From: Collinsella sp. An7
GTDB lineage: Bacteria; Actinomycetota; Coriobacteriia; Coriobacteriales; Coriobacteriaceae
Direction of reading: 5' to 3'
DNA length: 64,000 bases
Assembly: GCF_002159335.1 (NCBI RefSeq)
Contig: NZ_NFHP01000002.1
Location: 342,914 to 406,913 of the forward strand
The stretch's first letter is position 1; every line of letters begins with the position of its first letter. Positions 18,010 to 26,474 of this stretch are shown here, piece by piece. A program made the position numbers and the translations under genes. The notes under the pieces are model-generated. The model was given only the letters and a program-made list of their open reading frames with translations. It made no database searches and was not told the DNA's origin.

Positions 18010-18111
18010 CACCGCACGTGAGCGAGAGGCGATTTCCACCTATCGCGCGTGGGGCACATCCTCCGTGCGCATCGCGCAACATGCGCGCAAGCTCCCACTC
18101 GTCCTCCCCGA

Positions 18112-18143
18112 TGGTGCATTTTGACCCCGTCCCCAAATGAACC
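18112..18143. repeat. family C hairpin (GACCCCGTCCCC core)
   Basis: GGTGCATTT (18112-18120) and AAATGAACC (18135-18143) flank TTGACCCCGTCCCC. The arms pair 8 of 9. It lies beyond the Phd-RelE toxin gene, next to a strong GC hairpin. Confidence 0.65.
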
Positions 18144-18152
18144 AAAACGCAG

Positions 18153-18190
18153 CGGGGCGCGGCGCTCCTCTGAGCACCGCGCCCCGTTTT
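18153..18190. terminator. strong hairpin at the convergent end of toxin and rnf units
   Basis: CGGGGCGCGGCGCTC and GAGCACCGCGCCCCG pair 14 of 15 around CTCT and are followed by TTTT on the plus strand. On the minus strand it lies 55 nt after the small membrane protein gene, with TGCGTTTT beyond, so it may act in both directions. Confidence 0.6.
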
Positions 18191-18244
18191 GAGCGCTATC
18201 CACTATATACGCAGCCCGGTACCAAGACGCTACGCCGCTTGATG

Positions 18245-18412
18245 CTACTCCTGGACCTCAGCGTCCTTCTCGTCAATCTTCTCCGAGAGTCCGCTTTGGC
18301 TCTGCAGCCAGAGCGACCGCCGCACCGCGCGCGAGGCGAGGGCGATGATCGCCAGCGGGAGAAAGACCACCGTGGCCATGATGATGGGGGGCGCAATGAA
18401 GTAGATTCCCAT
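18245..18412 (-). CDS. 55-residue single-span membrane protein at end of rnf operon
   Basis: An ATG at 18412 with TAAGGAGG 7 nt upstream opens a 55-codon frame. It reads MGIYFIAPPIIMATVV, FLPLAIIALASRAVRRS, then a polar tail ending EKIDEKDAEVQE. One membrane segment (about residues 4-27) is followed by a positive cluster (SRAVRRS), predicting a cytoplasmic C-terminus. It begins 69 nt after rnfA stops and before the terminator hairpin, so it is probably the last gene of the operon. I do not recognise the family. It may be an accessory Rnf subunit. Confidence 0.7.
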   Translation of the reverse strand: MGIYFIAPPIIMATVVFLPLAIIALASRAVRRSLWLQSQSGLSEKIDEKDAEVQE

Positions 18413-18481
18413 AGCCAACCTCCTTACCCCAAACCGTTCATCGCAGCGAGCATGCCCGAGTGGGCTGCCCGCAAGCGCAAG

Positions 18482-19078
18482 TTATACAAACAATCCGCCG
18501 GCGATGCCGGCAACGCCCGTAAACGCGAGTGCCATGAGCGCGGCCGTGATGAGCGAGATGGGCACGCCGCGGAGCACGCCCGGTACCAGCCGCTCGTCGA
18601 TACGGTCGTGGATGAAGGCAAACGCCACCACGGCGATAAAGACACCCATGCCCGACCCGATGGCCGAACCGAGCGCCACGTCAAACGTGGCGACGTCAGC
18701 CGAGGCGGCCATAGAGAGCGGCACCGCGAGCACGGCAGCGCTCACCGCAAGGAGCGCGCAGGTGCGCAGCACGGACGCGCGGCGCTCAGCCGGGCAGCGC
18801 AGGGCCGCCACCGCACCGATGATAAAGATGACGGCGCAGCTCACCATGAGGTAGACGACGCTTGCCATGTAGCTCACGCCCCAGGGCTCGAGCACGTAGG
18901 TGTAGACCGGCCACCCGATGATGCCGGCCGCGGCGCAAGCGATCCAGAGCGCCCCGCCCAAGCGGAAGGCATCCTGCGGGCGCTCGGCCACCAAAAAGAC
19001 GACAACCATGCCCACCAGCTGGCAGAACACCAGGTTCTGATCGAGTGCCGCGCTAAACAGCGCATTGAAAAACGTCAT
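18482..19078 (-). CDS. rnfA: Rnf electron transport complex subunit RnfA
   Basis: This 198-residue integral membrane protein has six hydrophobic segments and the RnfA/NqrE-family pattern (NLVFCQLVGMVVVF near the N-terminus, FIIGAVAALRCP, GSGMGVFIAVVAFAFIHDRI). RnfA and RnfE form the membrane core that carries an iron-sulfur cluster between them. The N-terminal half is somewhat diverged from better-known members. It overlaps the end of rnfE by 4 nt. Confidence 0.87.
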   Translation of the reverse strand: MTFFNALFSAALDQNLVFCQLVGMVVVFLVAERPQDAFRLGGALWIACAAAGIIGWPVYTYVLEPWGVSYMASVVYLMVSCAVIFIIGAVAALRCPAERRASVLRTCALLAVSAAVLAVPLSMAASADVATFDVALGSAIGSGMGVFIAVVAFAFIHDRIDERLVPGVLRGVPISLITAALMALAFTGVAGIAGGLFV

Positions 19079-19767
19079 GCGCGCTCACCTCCCTTGGCGG
19101 CGGAATCGCCGGCTGCATCGGCCGTGTTGGCGGCGCGCAGCTCGGCGCTCTTGCGCGCCGCGTCGACGATCGAGTTCACAAAGGTGCACACGAGCGCAAG
19201 CACCAGAAGCGACCCGGCAGGCGTGCCAAAGATCGCGATGGGCGAGGCGGCGAGCTCGCGGTTTACGAGACCAAAGACTTCGCCCGTGGCAAACATGCCG
19301 TTTATAAAGCCCACGAAGGTGAGCGCCAGGAAGGTGCACACCGCGCCAAAGACGGCCGTCCCCACCGTGGAGCCCGTGGCCGGGCGCGCGGTGAAGGCGT
19401 CGTCATAGATAAAGAAGGCAACAAGGCCGTTAACCGCGGCGAGCGGCAGGTAGATGCCAAGGTTCTGATAGACGAGCGGGTCGATGATGCGCACCGCAAA
19501 CGAGAGCAGCGTCACCACGGTTGCACTCACCATCAGAAGCACCGGGATGCGCGCCCAGATGCCCGTGATCGAGCGAAGCGGGCGTGCCAGAACGGCCATA
19601 ACCACGATGGCGATGGCGCTCACCGCGCCGATGGCGATGCCGTTCGCAACCGAGGTGGCCGCCGCAAGACCCGTAAGCGAGCCAGCCGCCACCAGAAACG
19701 ACGGCGTGCGCACGAGCTCGCCGATGCGCGCGTTCTGCTCGCGCACCACGTTCTCATTGAGAGCCAT
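19075..19767 (-). CDS. rnfE: Rnf electron transport complex subunit RnfE
   Basis: This 230-residue membrane protein is homologous to RnfE/NqrD, with repeated hydrophobic segments (GAVSAIAIVVMAVLARPL, LGIYLPLAAVNGLVAFF, FGAVCTFLALTFVGFINGMF). The IYLPLAAVNGL segment aligns with the conserved cluster-binding region, although the usual Cys is not obvious. An Ala-rich C-terminal tail follows. Start and stop overlap rnfG and rnfA. Confidence 0.87.
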   Translation of the reverse strand: MALNENVVREQNARIGELVRTPSFLVAAGSLTGLAAATSVANGIAIGAVSAIAIVVMAVLARPLRSITGIWARIPVLLMVSATVVTLLSFAVRIIDPLVYQNLGIYLPLAAVNGLVAFFIYDDAFTARPATGSTVGTAVFGAVCTFLALTFVGFINGMFATGEVFGLVNRELAASPIAIFGTPAGSLLVLALVCTFVNSIVDAARKSAELRAANTADAAGDSAAKGGERA

Positions 19768-20387
19768 TAGTTACCTCCCAACTGCGCGTACGCCTCAAAG
19801 GCGATGTTCAGGTCCTCCACCACGGCGGTAGAGGTAAAGGTCGCGCCCGAGATGCCGTCCACCTGAGTGCCCTCCGAGCCGTCGAGCGACAGCGACCCCT
19901 CGGCCGCCGTGCCGCTAAAGGTATCGAAGAAGTCCTCGGTGAGGGCGTTGGAGCCGATGCCGTCGGTCTCGTTCTCCGAGACCACCTGGATGCCCGCGAC
20001 GGTGCCGTCGGAGGCGATGCCGATCATGAGCTCCACGTCGCCGCCGTAACCGGCAGACTGCACGTCAAAGACGTAGTCGCCCGCGTCGGTCTTGTAGGCG
20101 GAGTTGAGCCCGTCGATGGACGGGATGTCGAGCTTCTCAAAGCTCCCGGCCTCGGGGAAGAGCAGCGCGCGCTGGGCTCCGCCCTGAGCCTCGTCGAGCC
20201 GCGCGTCGGCGTCGGCGAAGGCGGTCGTGCCCCACTGGCCCTGGTAGTAGGCAAAGCCCATGACGCCACCGCACACGACGGCCGCCACGAGCATCGTCAC
20301 GAACGCATAGAGCGAGCCGTTGCGGTGCCGCGCGATCCAGGAGAGCTTCTTGGCGCCGGACTCGGGGGTCGCGTTAGACGAGGGCAT
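19767..20387 (-). CDS. rnfG: Rnf complex FMN-binding subunit RnfG
   Basis: This 206-residue protein has one N-terminal membrane anchor (GSLYAFVTMLVAAVVCGGVMG) and an extracytoplasmic FMN-binding domain. VDGISGATFTS carries the flavinylation motif: FMN is attached to the Thr of SGAT(F)TS by ApbE in this family. The ATG at 20387 follows GGGAGG by 8 nt and is preferred over an upstream GTG. The gene overlaps the end of rnfD. Confidence 0.93.
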   Translation of the reverse strand: MPSSNATPESGAKKLSWIARHRNGSLYAFVTMLVAAVVCGGVMGFAYYQGQWGTTAFADADARLDEAQGGAQRALLFPEAGSFEKLDIPSIDGLNSAYKTDAGDYVFDVQSAGYGGDVELMIGIASDGTVAGIQVVSENETDGIGSNALTEDFFDTFSGTAAEGSLSLDGSEGTQVDGISGATFTSTAVVEDLNIAFEAYAQLGGN

Positions 20388-21306
20388 GCTTAACACCTCC
20401 CACCGGCTGCGACCGGGTGTAGCGGTCGATCAGCGGAACAAACAGGTTCATGAAGAGGATGGAGAAGGCCACGCCCTCGGGGGCGGAGGCAAACAGGCGC
20501 ACGAGCGCGGTAATGAGGCCGCACCCCACGCCAAAGATGATCTTGCCCTTGGGCGTCATGGGCGTGGTGGTGTAGTCCGTTGCCATAAAGAACGCACCGA
20601 GCGCCAAGCCGCCAGAGAGCACCTGGTAGACCACGTCCTGGCCACCGATGCCCGTCACGATGGCAACCGTGGCAATGAAGGGCACCGTGGCCCATGCGTC
20701 GACCACGCGCACCGCGAGCAGGAAGATGTAGCCGATGAGCAGCGTGAGGATGCAGGTCTCGCCCAGGGCGCCCGCATGGTTGCCCAGGAACAGGTCGAGG
20801 TAGCTCGCCGTAGGCGCACCCGAGGCGGCCTCCGCGAGCGGCGTGGCACCCGAGATGGCGTCGAGCGGGGTGCCCTGCACGGCCGGATAGCTCGCAAGCG
20901 CCGAGGGGAAGGCCACCATGATAAAGATGCGGCCCGCCACCGCGGGGTTGGCAAAGTTGCAGCCGATGCCGCCAAAGAGCATCTTGGCCACGATGATCGC
21001 AAACGCCGTGCCGGCCGCCGCCACGTAGAACGGGCAGGTCGCGGGCAGGGTAAAGGCGAGGAGCATGGCCGTCACCACGCACGAGAAGTCACCGGCGGTG
21101 GACTCGCGATGCATGATGATGCAGCAGAGGTGCTCACACACAAGCGCCGTGGCGATGCAGACGAGCACCACGAGCGGAGCGGAAAGGCCGTAGAGCGCCG
21201 TGGCGGCGATGAGCGTTGGAACGAGCGCCAGGCACACGGCGCCCATGATCTTCCAGGTCAGCGCGTTCCCGTGAAAATGCGGGGAGGCTTCGTTGATGAG
21301 GTTCAT
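20374..21306 (-). CDS. rnfD: Rnf complex subunit RnfD
   Basis: This 310-residue multi-span membrane protein of the RnfD/NqrB family opens with ASPHFHGN, the conserved start. It also contains FGGIGCNFANPAVAGRIF, DAISGATPL (a covalent FMN site, Thr of SGAT), FFMATDYTTTPMTPKGK and SAPEGVAFSILFMNLFVPLID. It transfers electrons across the membrane with RnfG. It starts 4 nt after rnfC stops. Confidence 0.95.
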   Translation of the reverse strand: MNLINEASPHFHGNALTWKIMGAVCLALVPTLIAATALYGLSAPLVVLVCIATALVCEHLCCIIMHRESTAGDFSCVVTAMLLAFTLPATCPFYVAAAGTAFAIIVAKMLFGGIGCNFANPAVAGRIFIMVAFPSALASYPAVQGTPLDAISGATPLAEAASGAPTASYLDLFLGNHAGALGETCILTLLIGYIFLLAVRVVDAWATVPFIATVAIVTGIGGQDVVYQVLSGGLALGAFFMATDYTTTPMTPKGKIIFGVGCGLITALVRLFASAPEGVAFSILFMNLFVPLIDRYTRSQPVGGVKHALV

Positions 21307-21310
21307 AGCT

Positions 21311-22648
21311 TTAAGCCTCCTTTGCGGGTTGCGTGAGCCGCGCGGACTCAGAACGGTAGAAGCCCTTGCCCTCGCGGATCGAGGCGGTGATGCGCCGGTG
21401 CGCCGGGCAGGTGTAGGCGCAGCTACCGCACTCCATGCAGTTCATGACGGCAAACTCGTCGAGCTTGACCACGTCGTGGCTGCGGCTGGCGGCGTCGAGC
21501 TGGAAGGGCATGAGGCCCAGCGGGCACACGCGCACGCAGCGGCCGCAGCGGATGCAGGGCGTCTCGTCGGGCAGGATCGCCTTGTCCTCGAGGCAGAGGA
21601 TGGCGTTGTTGGCCTTGAGGATCGGGCAGTCGATGTGCGTGATGGTGCGACCCATCATCGGGCCGCCCATGATGATCTTGCGCGGCTCCTTAACGAGCCC
21701 GCCCGTGGCCTCGATCACATCCTGCACGCTCATGCCGATGGGGATGCGGTAGTTGCCCGGGTTCTTGACGCAGTCGCCGGCGATGGTGACGGTCTTGCGC
21801 ACGAGCGGCACGCCGTAGCGGAAGTACTCCTCGATACGCGAGACGGTGGTGACGTTGAGCACGAGGCAGCCCGCGTCGACGGGCAGCCCGCCCGCCGGCA
21901 CCGCGCGGCCCGTGGTGGTCTGGATAAGCACCTTCTCGCCGCCCATGGGGTACTTGGTGGGAACCATCAGCACCTCAACGAGGTCGCCCACGCCCTTGGC
22001 CTTGATGGCCTCATTGAGCTTGTCGACGGCCTCGGGCTTGTTGTCCTCCACGCCGATGACGGCCGCGGGGATCTCGAGCGCACGAGCGATGCGCGCCACG
22101 CCGTCGATCACGCGCTCGGCGTGCTCGATCATCTGGCGGTAGTCGCTCGTAATGAACGGCTCGCACTCCATGCCGTTAACGACAACAAAGTCGAACTTCT
22201 TGCCCGGCGGGCACTTCATCTTGAACCACGACGGGAACGACGCACCGCCGAGGCCCACCACGCCGCTCTTGCGGACGCACTCGATGAACTCGTCTTTGTT
22301 GGAGTACGTGGGCTTTGTGAGCGCCGGATCGTTCTCCATCTTGCCGTCGGACTCGATCTGGACCACCGGGGCGTGCTGTCCGGTGGGCAGCGTCTCCTCG
22401 GCAACCGACGTAACCGTGCCCGAAACCGTGGCGTGCACAGGCGCGCAGAGGCCCTCGCCATCGCCGATGAGCGTACCGATGTAAACGTGGTCGCCCACGC
22501 TCACCACCGGCTTGGCAGGCGCCCCGATGTGCATGTTCAGCGGGATGCGCACCTGCTTGGGAGGCTCGATCGACGTGACGGGGCAGTCCCGCGTGTCCTT
22601 GCACTGCGGCGGATGCACACCGCCTAACGTCTTGTGCAGAGAGAACAT
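21311..22648 (-). CDS. rnfC: Rnf complex NADH-binding subunit RnfC
   Basis: This 445-residue protein starts at the ATG at 22648 (GGGGAG upstream; MFSLHKTLGGVHPP). An N-terminal barrel-sandwich/SLBB region precedes the NADH/FMN Rossmann-like segment (VGLGGASFPSWFK, VVVNGMECEPFI). Two 4Fe-4S motifs follow (CIRCGRCVRVCP and CMECGSCAYTCP). RnfC is the peripheral subunit exchanging electrons with NAD. It is first in the order C-D-G-E-A. No rnfB gene occurs in this window. Confidence 0.96.
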   Translation of the reverse strand: MFSLHKTLGGVHPPQCKDTRDCPVTSIEPPKQVRIPLNMHIGAPAKPVVSVGDHVYIGTLIGDGEGLCAPVHATVSGTVTSVAEETLPTGQHAPVVQIESDGKMENDPALTKPTYSNKDEFIECVRKSGVVGLGGASFPSWFKMKCPPGKKFDFVVVNGMECEPFITSDYRQMIEHAERVIDGVARIARALEIPAAVIGVEDNKPEAVDKLNEAIKAKGVGDLVEVLMVPTKYPMGGEKVLIQTTTGRAVPAGGLPVDAGCLVLNVTTVSRIEEYFRYGVPLVRKTVTIAGDCVKNPGNYRIPIGMSVQDVIEATGGLVKEPRKIIMGGPMMGRTITHIDCPILKANNAILCLEDKAILPDETPCIRCGRCVRVCPLGLMPFQLDAASRSHDVVKLDEFAVMNCMECGSCAYTCPAHRRITASIREGKGFYRSESARLTQPAKEA

Positions 22649-22728
22649 CAACTCCCCTTCCCCCTCATGCTCTGCCGAAAGCAGGCTCTCCCGGCAGATT
22701 GAACGGTGTCTACACATGCATGCTCTCT

Positions 22729-22757
22729 ATTGTAACGACACGAGCACACATTTTGAA
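22729..22757 (-). promoter_or_regulatory. rnf operon promoter
   Basis: Minus strand: TTCAAA (-35, 22757-22752), 17-nt spacer, TACAAT (-10, 22734-22729), about 80 nt before rnfC. The remainder of gap 22649-22958 shows no gene and no repeat of the families described here. Confidence 0.55.
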
Positions 22758-22958
22758 CACACAAATTAGCGGGGCAACAACCAATATGCACGGTTCTTTA
22801 TTCTTTTTAGAGGATAATGCCGGCGGCACGAGCAGCGACGCGCGGCCCGTTGGGGGCGTGACGGACAGCCGACTCGTCGCCCCCGCTAAGCGGTCGGCGC
22901 TGTTCATACGGCCCTCGGTGGACTGCCGGCTAGCCCCCTCCACTGAGCGCGCGTGCCG

Positions 22959-23429
22959 CTACTCCGAAAGCTCGATCTGCCGATACGTAACGCCGCAGCG
23001 CTCGAGGATGTTCTTGGAGATGAGGTTGTCCTTAGTGCCCGCGTACTTATCGTCGAGGTAAACGACCTCGCCGATGCCCGCCTGCACGAGGGTCTTGGCG
23101 CACTCGTGGCACGGGAAGAGCGTAACGTAGACGGTCGCGCCCGCCATGTCTTTGAGCGAGCCGCGGTAGTTGAGGATGGCGTTGGCCTCTGCGTGGATCA
23201 CGTAGTTGTGCTTGTCATAGAGCGGATCGTCCGCCGTGCCCCAGGGGAAGTCGTCATCGTTGAGGCCGGCCGGCGTGCCGTTGTAGCCCACCGAGAGAAT
23301 GCGATTGTTGGTGTCGGCAATGCAGGCCCCCACCTGCGTGTTGGGATCTTTGCTGCGCAGGCTCGCCGCAACGGCGGCGCGCATAAAGAACTCGTCCCAG
23401 CTAATGACATCGGTACGCTTGCCCGGCAT
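22959..23429 (-). CDS. deoxycytidylate (dCMP) deaminase
   Basis: This 156-residue zinc deaminase has VIHAEANAILN (zinc His and catalytic Glu) and TLFPCHECAKTL (PCxxC zinc cysteines), plus GYNGTPAGLNDDDF, typical of dCMP deaminase/ComEB. It converts dCMP to dUMP for thymidylate synthesis. Single gene; the start has a GGAGGAG-type site. Confidence 0.95.
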   Translation of the reverse strand: MPGKRTDVISWDEFFMRAAVAASLRSKDPNTQVGACIADTNNRILSVGYNGTPAGLNDDDFPWGTADDPLYDKHNYVIHAEANAILNYRGSLKDMAGATVYVTLFPCHECAKTLVQAGIGEVVYLDDKYAGTKDNLISKNILERCGVTYRQIELSE

Positions 23430-23589
23430 GGCTCCTCCTCGTGTGCCGTACCCGTTTGGGCTCCATTCTACCCGGCTTGACGCAAACGATTAACCGGGGC
23501 GGGACGTCTTGCACCGGACGCTGCACCGCGGGCTCGCGATTGCTCGCCCTCTCCTGACCCGCTCACTCTCGCCCGGACTCACCCGTCCT

Positions 23590-23631
23590 AAAACAAAAGC
23601 GGCGACCCGCAGCCCAGCCGCAAGTCGCCGC
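23590..23631 (-). terminator. terminator of the HtrA gene
   Basis: Minus strand: GCGGCGAC and GTCGCCGC pair around a 17-nt GC-rich loop and are followed by TTTTGTTTT. Confidence 0.85.
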
Positions 23632-23663
23632 CTCGCACGTACCCCGTGCGTTATCTCTTGTAC

Positions 23664-25127
23664 TTAGCCAATCTGCCCGCCAAGGTTACCGCCGTTCTGG
23701 CCCATGAGCTCCTGGAGGTACTGAAGGAACTCCTCCTCCGTCATGGCACCGTTACCCGAGGAGGTGTCCTGCTGGTCGGTCTGCAGGTCGGCGTCGGAGC
23801 CGAGCGTCACGTCGATCTTCTTGGTCTCGTCGCCACGCACCACGGTGAGCGTCACCTTGTCGCCTACCTCGTGCTCGCGCAGGGCCATGATGAGGCCGTC
23901 GGCCGAGGTCACCGGCTCGTCGTCCACAGCGGTCACGATGTCGTTGACCTCGAGGCCCGCCTCGGCCGCCGGAGTGCCCTCGTTAACCTGCGAGATGAGC
24001 GCTCCCTCAGAGACGGAGAGGTTCTCGCGGCGCGCCACAAAGGCGTTTACCGAGGTCACGCTCACACCAAGGTAGGGATGCGCCGGGGTCTCGCCCGCGA
24101 TGATCTGGTTGGCGATGTTGATCGCGTAGTTAATGGGAATCGCAAAGCCCACGCCCGAGCTCGAGCCGGAGTAGCTCTCGATGATGGAGTTGATGCCCAC
24201 CAGCTTACCCTCGCTATCGACGAGCGCGCCGCCGGAGTTGCCGGGGTTGATGGCCGCATCGGTCTGGATCATGTTGGCGTAGATGGTCGTGCCCGTAGAA
24301 GACTGCATGGCCGTGGAGCGGTAGAGCGCGCTCACGACGCCCGTCGAGACGGACTGCTCGTTGCCGAACGGGCTGCCGATGGCCATGACCCACTCGCCCA
24401 CGCTGAGGTCGTCGGAGTCGCCAACCTCGATGGGGGTGAGCTGCGCGTCGCCCTTGTCGGTGATGCGGATGACGGCCAGGTCGCTCGACTCGTCGGTACC
24501 CACGATCTCGGCCTCGTAACTCGCGTCATCATCAACGTTTACGGCGATGGCCGTGGCGCCCTCGATCACGTGGTAGTTGGTGAGGATGTTGCCGTCGGCA
24601 TCGAGGATCACGCCGGAGCCCACGCCGCCGCCGTCCTGGGTCTCGGTAGTGATGGAGACCACAGAGGGCAGCGCCTTGGCCGCCACAGCCTCGGCGAGGG
24701 TGGCATCCTCGGCATCGATCTTGATGGTCTGGGCAGCCGAGTCGCCCGCGGCCTGCACGTCGGAATCGGTGATGCGGAAGGCGCCCGACATGACGAGCGC
24801 GATGAGCAGGATGCCACCGAGCACAAAGCCGCCGAGTGCCGCCAAAAAGACCGGGAGCTTCTTGGTCCGGGTCTTAACGACGGTGCGGGTTTCGCTTGCG
24901 GTGGAGGGCTCGTAGGGAATGTGCTCCGTGGCGCCCGCGGCGTGCGCCCCGGCAGCATGGGCGCCGGCGGCGTGCTCGCCCGAGTTGTACTCGCCCGAGG
25001 CGTGAGCGCCCGCGGGATTGGTTGCGCCGGCATCGGGCGTGGGCTCGACCTCCACGCGCGGCGGTGTTGGGCCGTTGCCGGAGGTACCCCGGCTATCGGG
25101 GCGCTCGGGGGTGTGGTTGGTATCCAT
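23664..25127 (-). CDS. HtrA/DegP-like membrane-anchored serine protease with PDZ domain
   Basis: This 487-residue protein starts at ATG 25127 with AAAGGAAG upstream. A proline/alanine/glycine-rich cytoplasmic N-terminus (about 1-85, with AAGAH repeats) precedes one membrane segment (FLAALGGFVLGGILLIALVMS). The trypsin-like domain has catalytic His in TNYHVIEGA, Asp in SSDLAVIRI and Ser in NPGNSGGALVD. One PDZ domain follows (about 385-460). It probably acts in quality control outside the membrane. The glutamine/glycine-rich end (QNGGNLGGQ) is unconserved. Confidence 0.96.
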   Translation of the reverse strand: MDTNHTPERPDSRGTSGNGPTPPRVEVEPTPDAGATNPAGAHASGEYNSGEHAAGAHAAGAHAAGATEHIPYEPSTASETRTVVKTRTKKLPVFLAALGGFVLGGILLIALVMSGAFRITDSDVQAAGDSAAQTIKIDAEDATLAEAVAAKALPSVVSITTETQDGGGVGSGVILDADGNILTNYHVIEGATAIAVNVDDDASYEAEIVGTDESSDLAVIRITDKGDAQLTPIEVGDSDDLSVGEWVMAIGSPFGNEQSVSTGVVSALYRSTAMQSSTGTTIYANMIQTDAAINPGNSGGALVDSEGKLVGINSIIESYSGSSSGVGFAIPINYAINIANQIIAGETPAHPYLGVSVTSVNAFVARRENLSVSEGALISQVNEGTPAAEAGLEVNDIVTAVDDEPVTSADGLIMALREHEVGDKVTLTVVRGDETKKIDVTLGSDADLQTDQQDTSSGNGAMTEEEFLQYLQELMGQNGGNLGGQIG

Positions 25128-25336
25128 GTGGTGCTTCCTTTCAGAATCTCAATATAGTTAGCTTGGTTGTACCCCAGAAACCCCAAGGTAGCCTTACGTA
25201 AACCTGAGCTTCACTCACTCTTAAGACTTGTGGACGAGCATTCATCTACGCAGCCTGCCCACACTCCGGGTGCCGCCGGAACTGTATGAGGGCATCTCCC
25301 GCCCGCAATTACCCGCCGGTACGCGATCGGATGCAC

Positions 25337-25403
25337 CTGCGGGTTCATTACCAGGTTTTTTACCAAGACGCTCCGTGCATTTCTCGCGGCAATGAACCCG
25401 CAG
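25337..25403. repeat. palindromic element with 13-nt arms
   Basis: CTGCGGGTTCATT (25337-25349) and AATGAACCCGCAG (25391-25403) are perfect inverted repeats. Related fragments (TGCGGGTTCATCGCCGGG) follow at 25491-25511. The remaining part of gap 25128-25629 contains no credible ORF. Confidence 0.7.
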
Positions 25404-25629
25404 ATGCGCTACAGGGCGGTTTCCCCGCGAGCGGGCGCATTGCGCGCGAAAACGCACGCCCCCTACCTGCGCTTCCTTCACGGGTTCATTTGCGGGTTCA
25501 TCGCCGGGTTCACTGACGGGCCTTTTGCACGGCGCGGTCGGCCGGGGCGCACTCGATCGAGACGCGGCCGGCGGCACGCAGGCAAACGGGCGGGACGCGT
25601 CCATCGCCCCGGTAGCACTAGAAGAGTGG

Positions 25630-26292
25630 CTAGTCCTTAAAGAGGTAGCCCACGCCGCGCACCGTGGTGATGTGCGCCGCAATCTGCGGACCCACCTTGG
25701 AGCGGATGCGGCGGATGTGCACGTCCACCGTGCGCGTGCCGCCACAGTACTCAAACCCCCACACGCGGTGCAACAGCACCTCGCGGCTGTAGGCGCGGTT
25801 GGGGTGCGTGGCCAAAAACGAGAGCAGCGAGTACTCCATGAGGGTGAGGTCGACCGGCTCGTCGTCCAGATAGACCTGGTAGGTGGCCAGGTTGATGACC
25901 ATGTTGTCGACCTTGAGCACGTCGTCGGCCGCAAAGGAATCCTCCTGACCCACGAGGCGCCGCACGCGCGTCTCGAGCTCGAGCGCGCTCGCCGTGGGGC
26001 AGATAAAGTCGCTGTGGGAGTGCGCCGGCAGATGCAGCCCGGGCAGGGTCTCCTCGTCGGCGATCACGAGCATGGGGATGCCTCCGCGGTCGTCGAGCCA
26101 TTTGGCGATTTGCTCGATACGGTCGTTGCGCACGCCGTCGGCGTCGAGCAGCAGCAGGCAGAAGTCGTGCACGGCGTTGGGCGAGTCGGGCGTGGCGAGC
26201 ACCACCTCGTACCCTGCGGCATCGACGAGGGTGCGGGCAAAGTCGTTAAAGCGCGTGGTCCGCGCCATGAAGAGGATGCTGTTCTCGGCCAT
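25630..26292 (-). CDS. atypical OmpR-type response regulator, GlnR-like
   Basis: This 220-residue protein starts at ATG 26292 (AGGAGG upstream). The receiver domain (about 1-115) is atypical: it lacks the acidic pair after the first strand (SILFMARTTRF). The C-terminal winged-helix (about 125-220) is a clear Trans_reg_C domain (DLTLMEYSLLSFLATHPNR, YSREVLLHRVWG, GTRTVDVHIRRIRSKVG, TTVRGVGYLF). No histidine kinase is adjacent. Position directly downstream of glnA and a GlnR-consensus box before glnA point to a GlnR-like orphan nitrogen regulator. The role is inferred. Confidence 0.88.
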   Translation of the reverse strand: MAENSILFMARTTRFNDFARTLVDAAGYEVVLATPDSPNAVHDFCLLLLDADGVRNDRIEQIAKWLDDRGGIPMLVIADEETLPGLHLPAHSHSDFICPTASALELETRVRRLVGQEDSFAADDVLKVDNMVINLATYQVYLDDEPVDLTLMEYSLLSFLATHPNRAYSREVLLHRVWGFEYCGGTRTVDVHIRRIRSKVGPQIAAHITTVRGVGYLFKD

Positions 26293-26474
26293 GCTCGACC
26301 TCCTGTACGTTTTTCTCATAGTATCGCAACATAGCCTTTATGCTGCGAAAACCTAGACTTTGCGCATTTAAAAGAACGTTCTGTACGCCTGTCCCCGGCA
26401 GGGCCGACACGCCGCCCGCAACGCGCCCGCCCGTCCGCAAGCGGCCTACGGGCACCCGGGCGGCCACCGCCACC

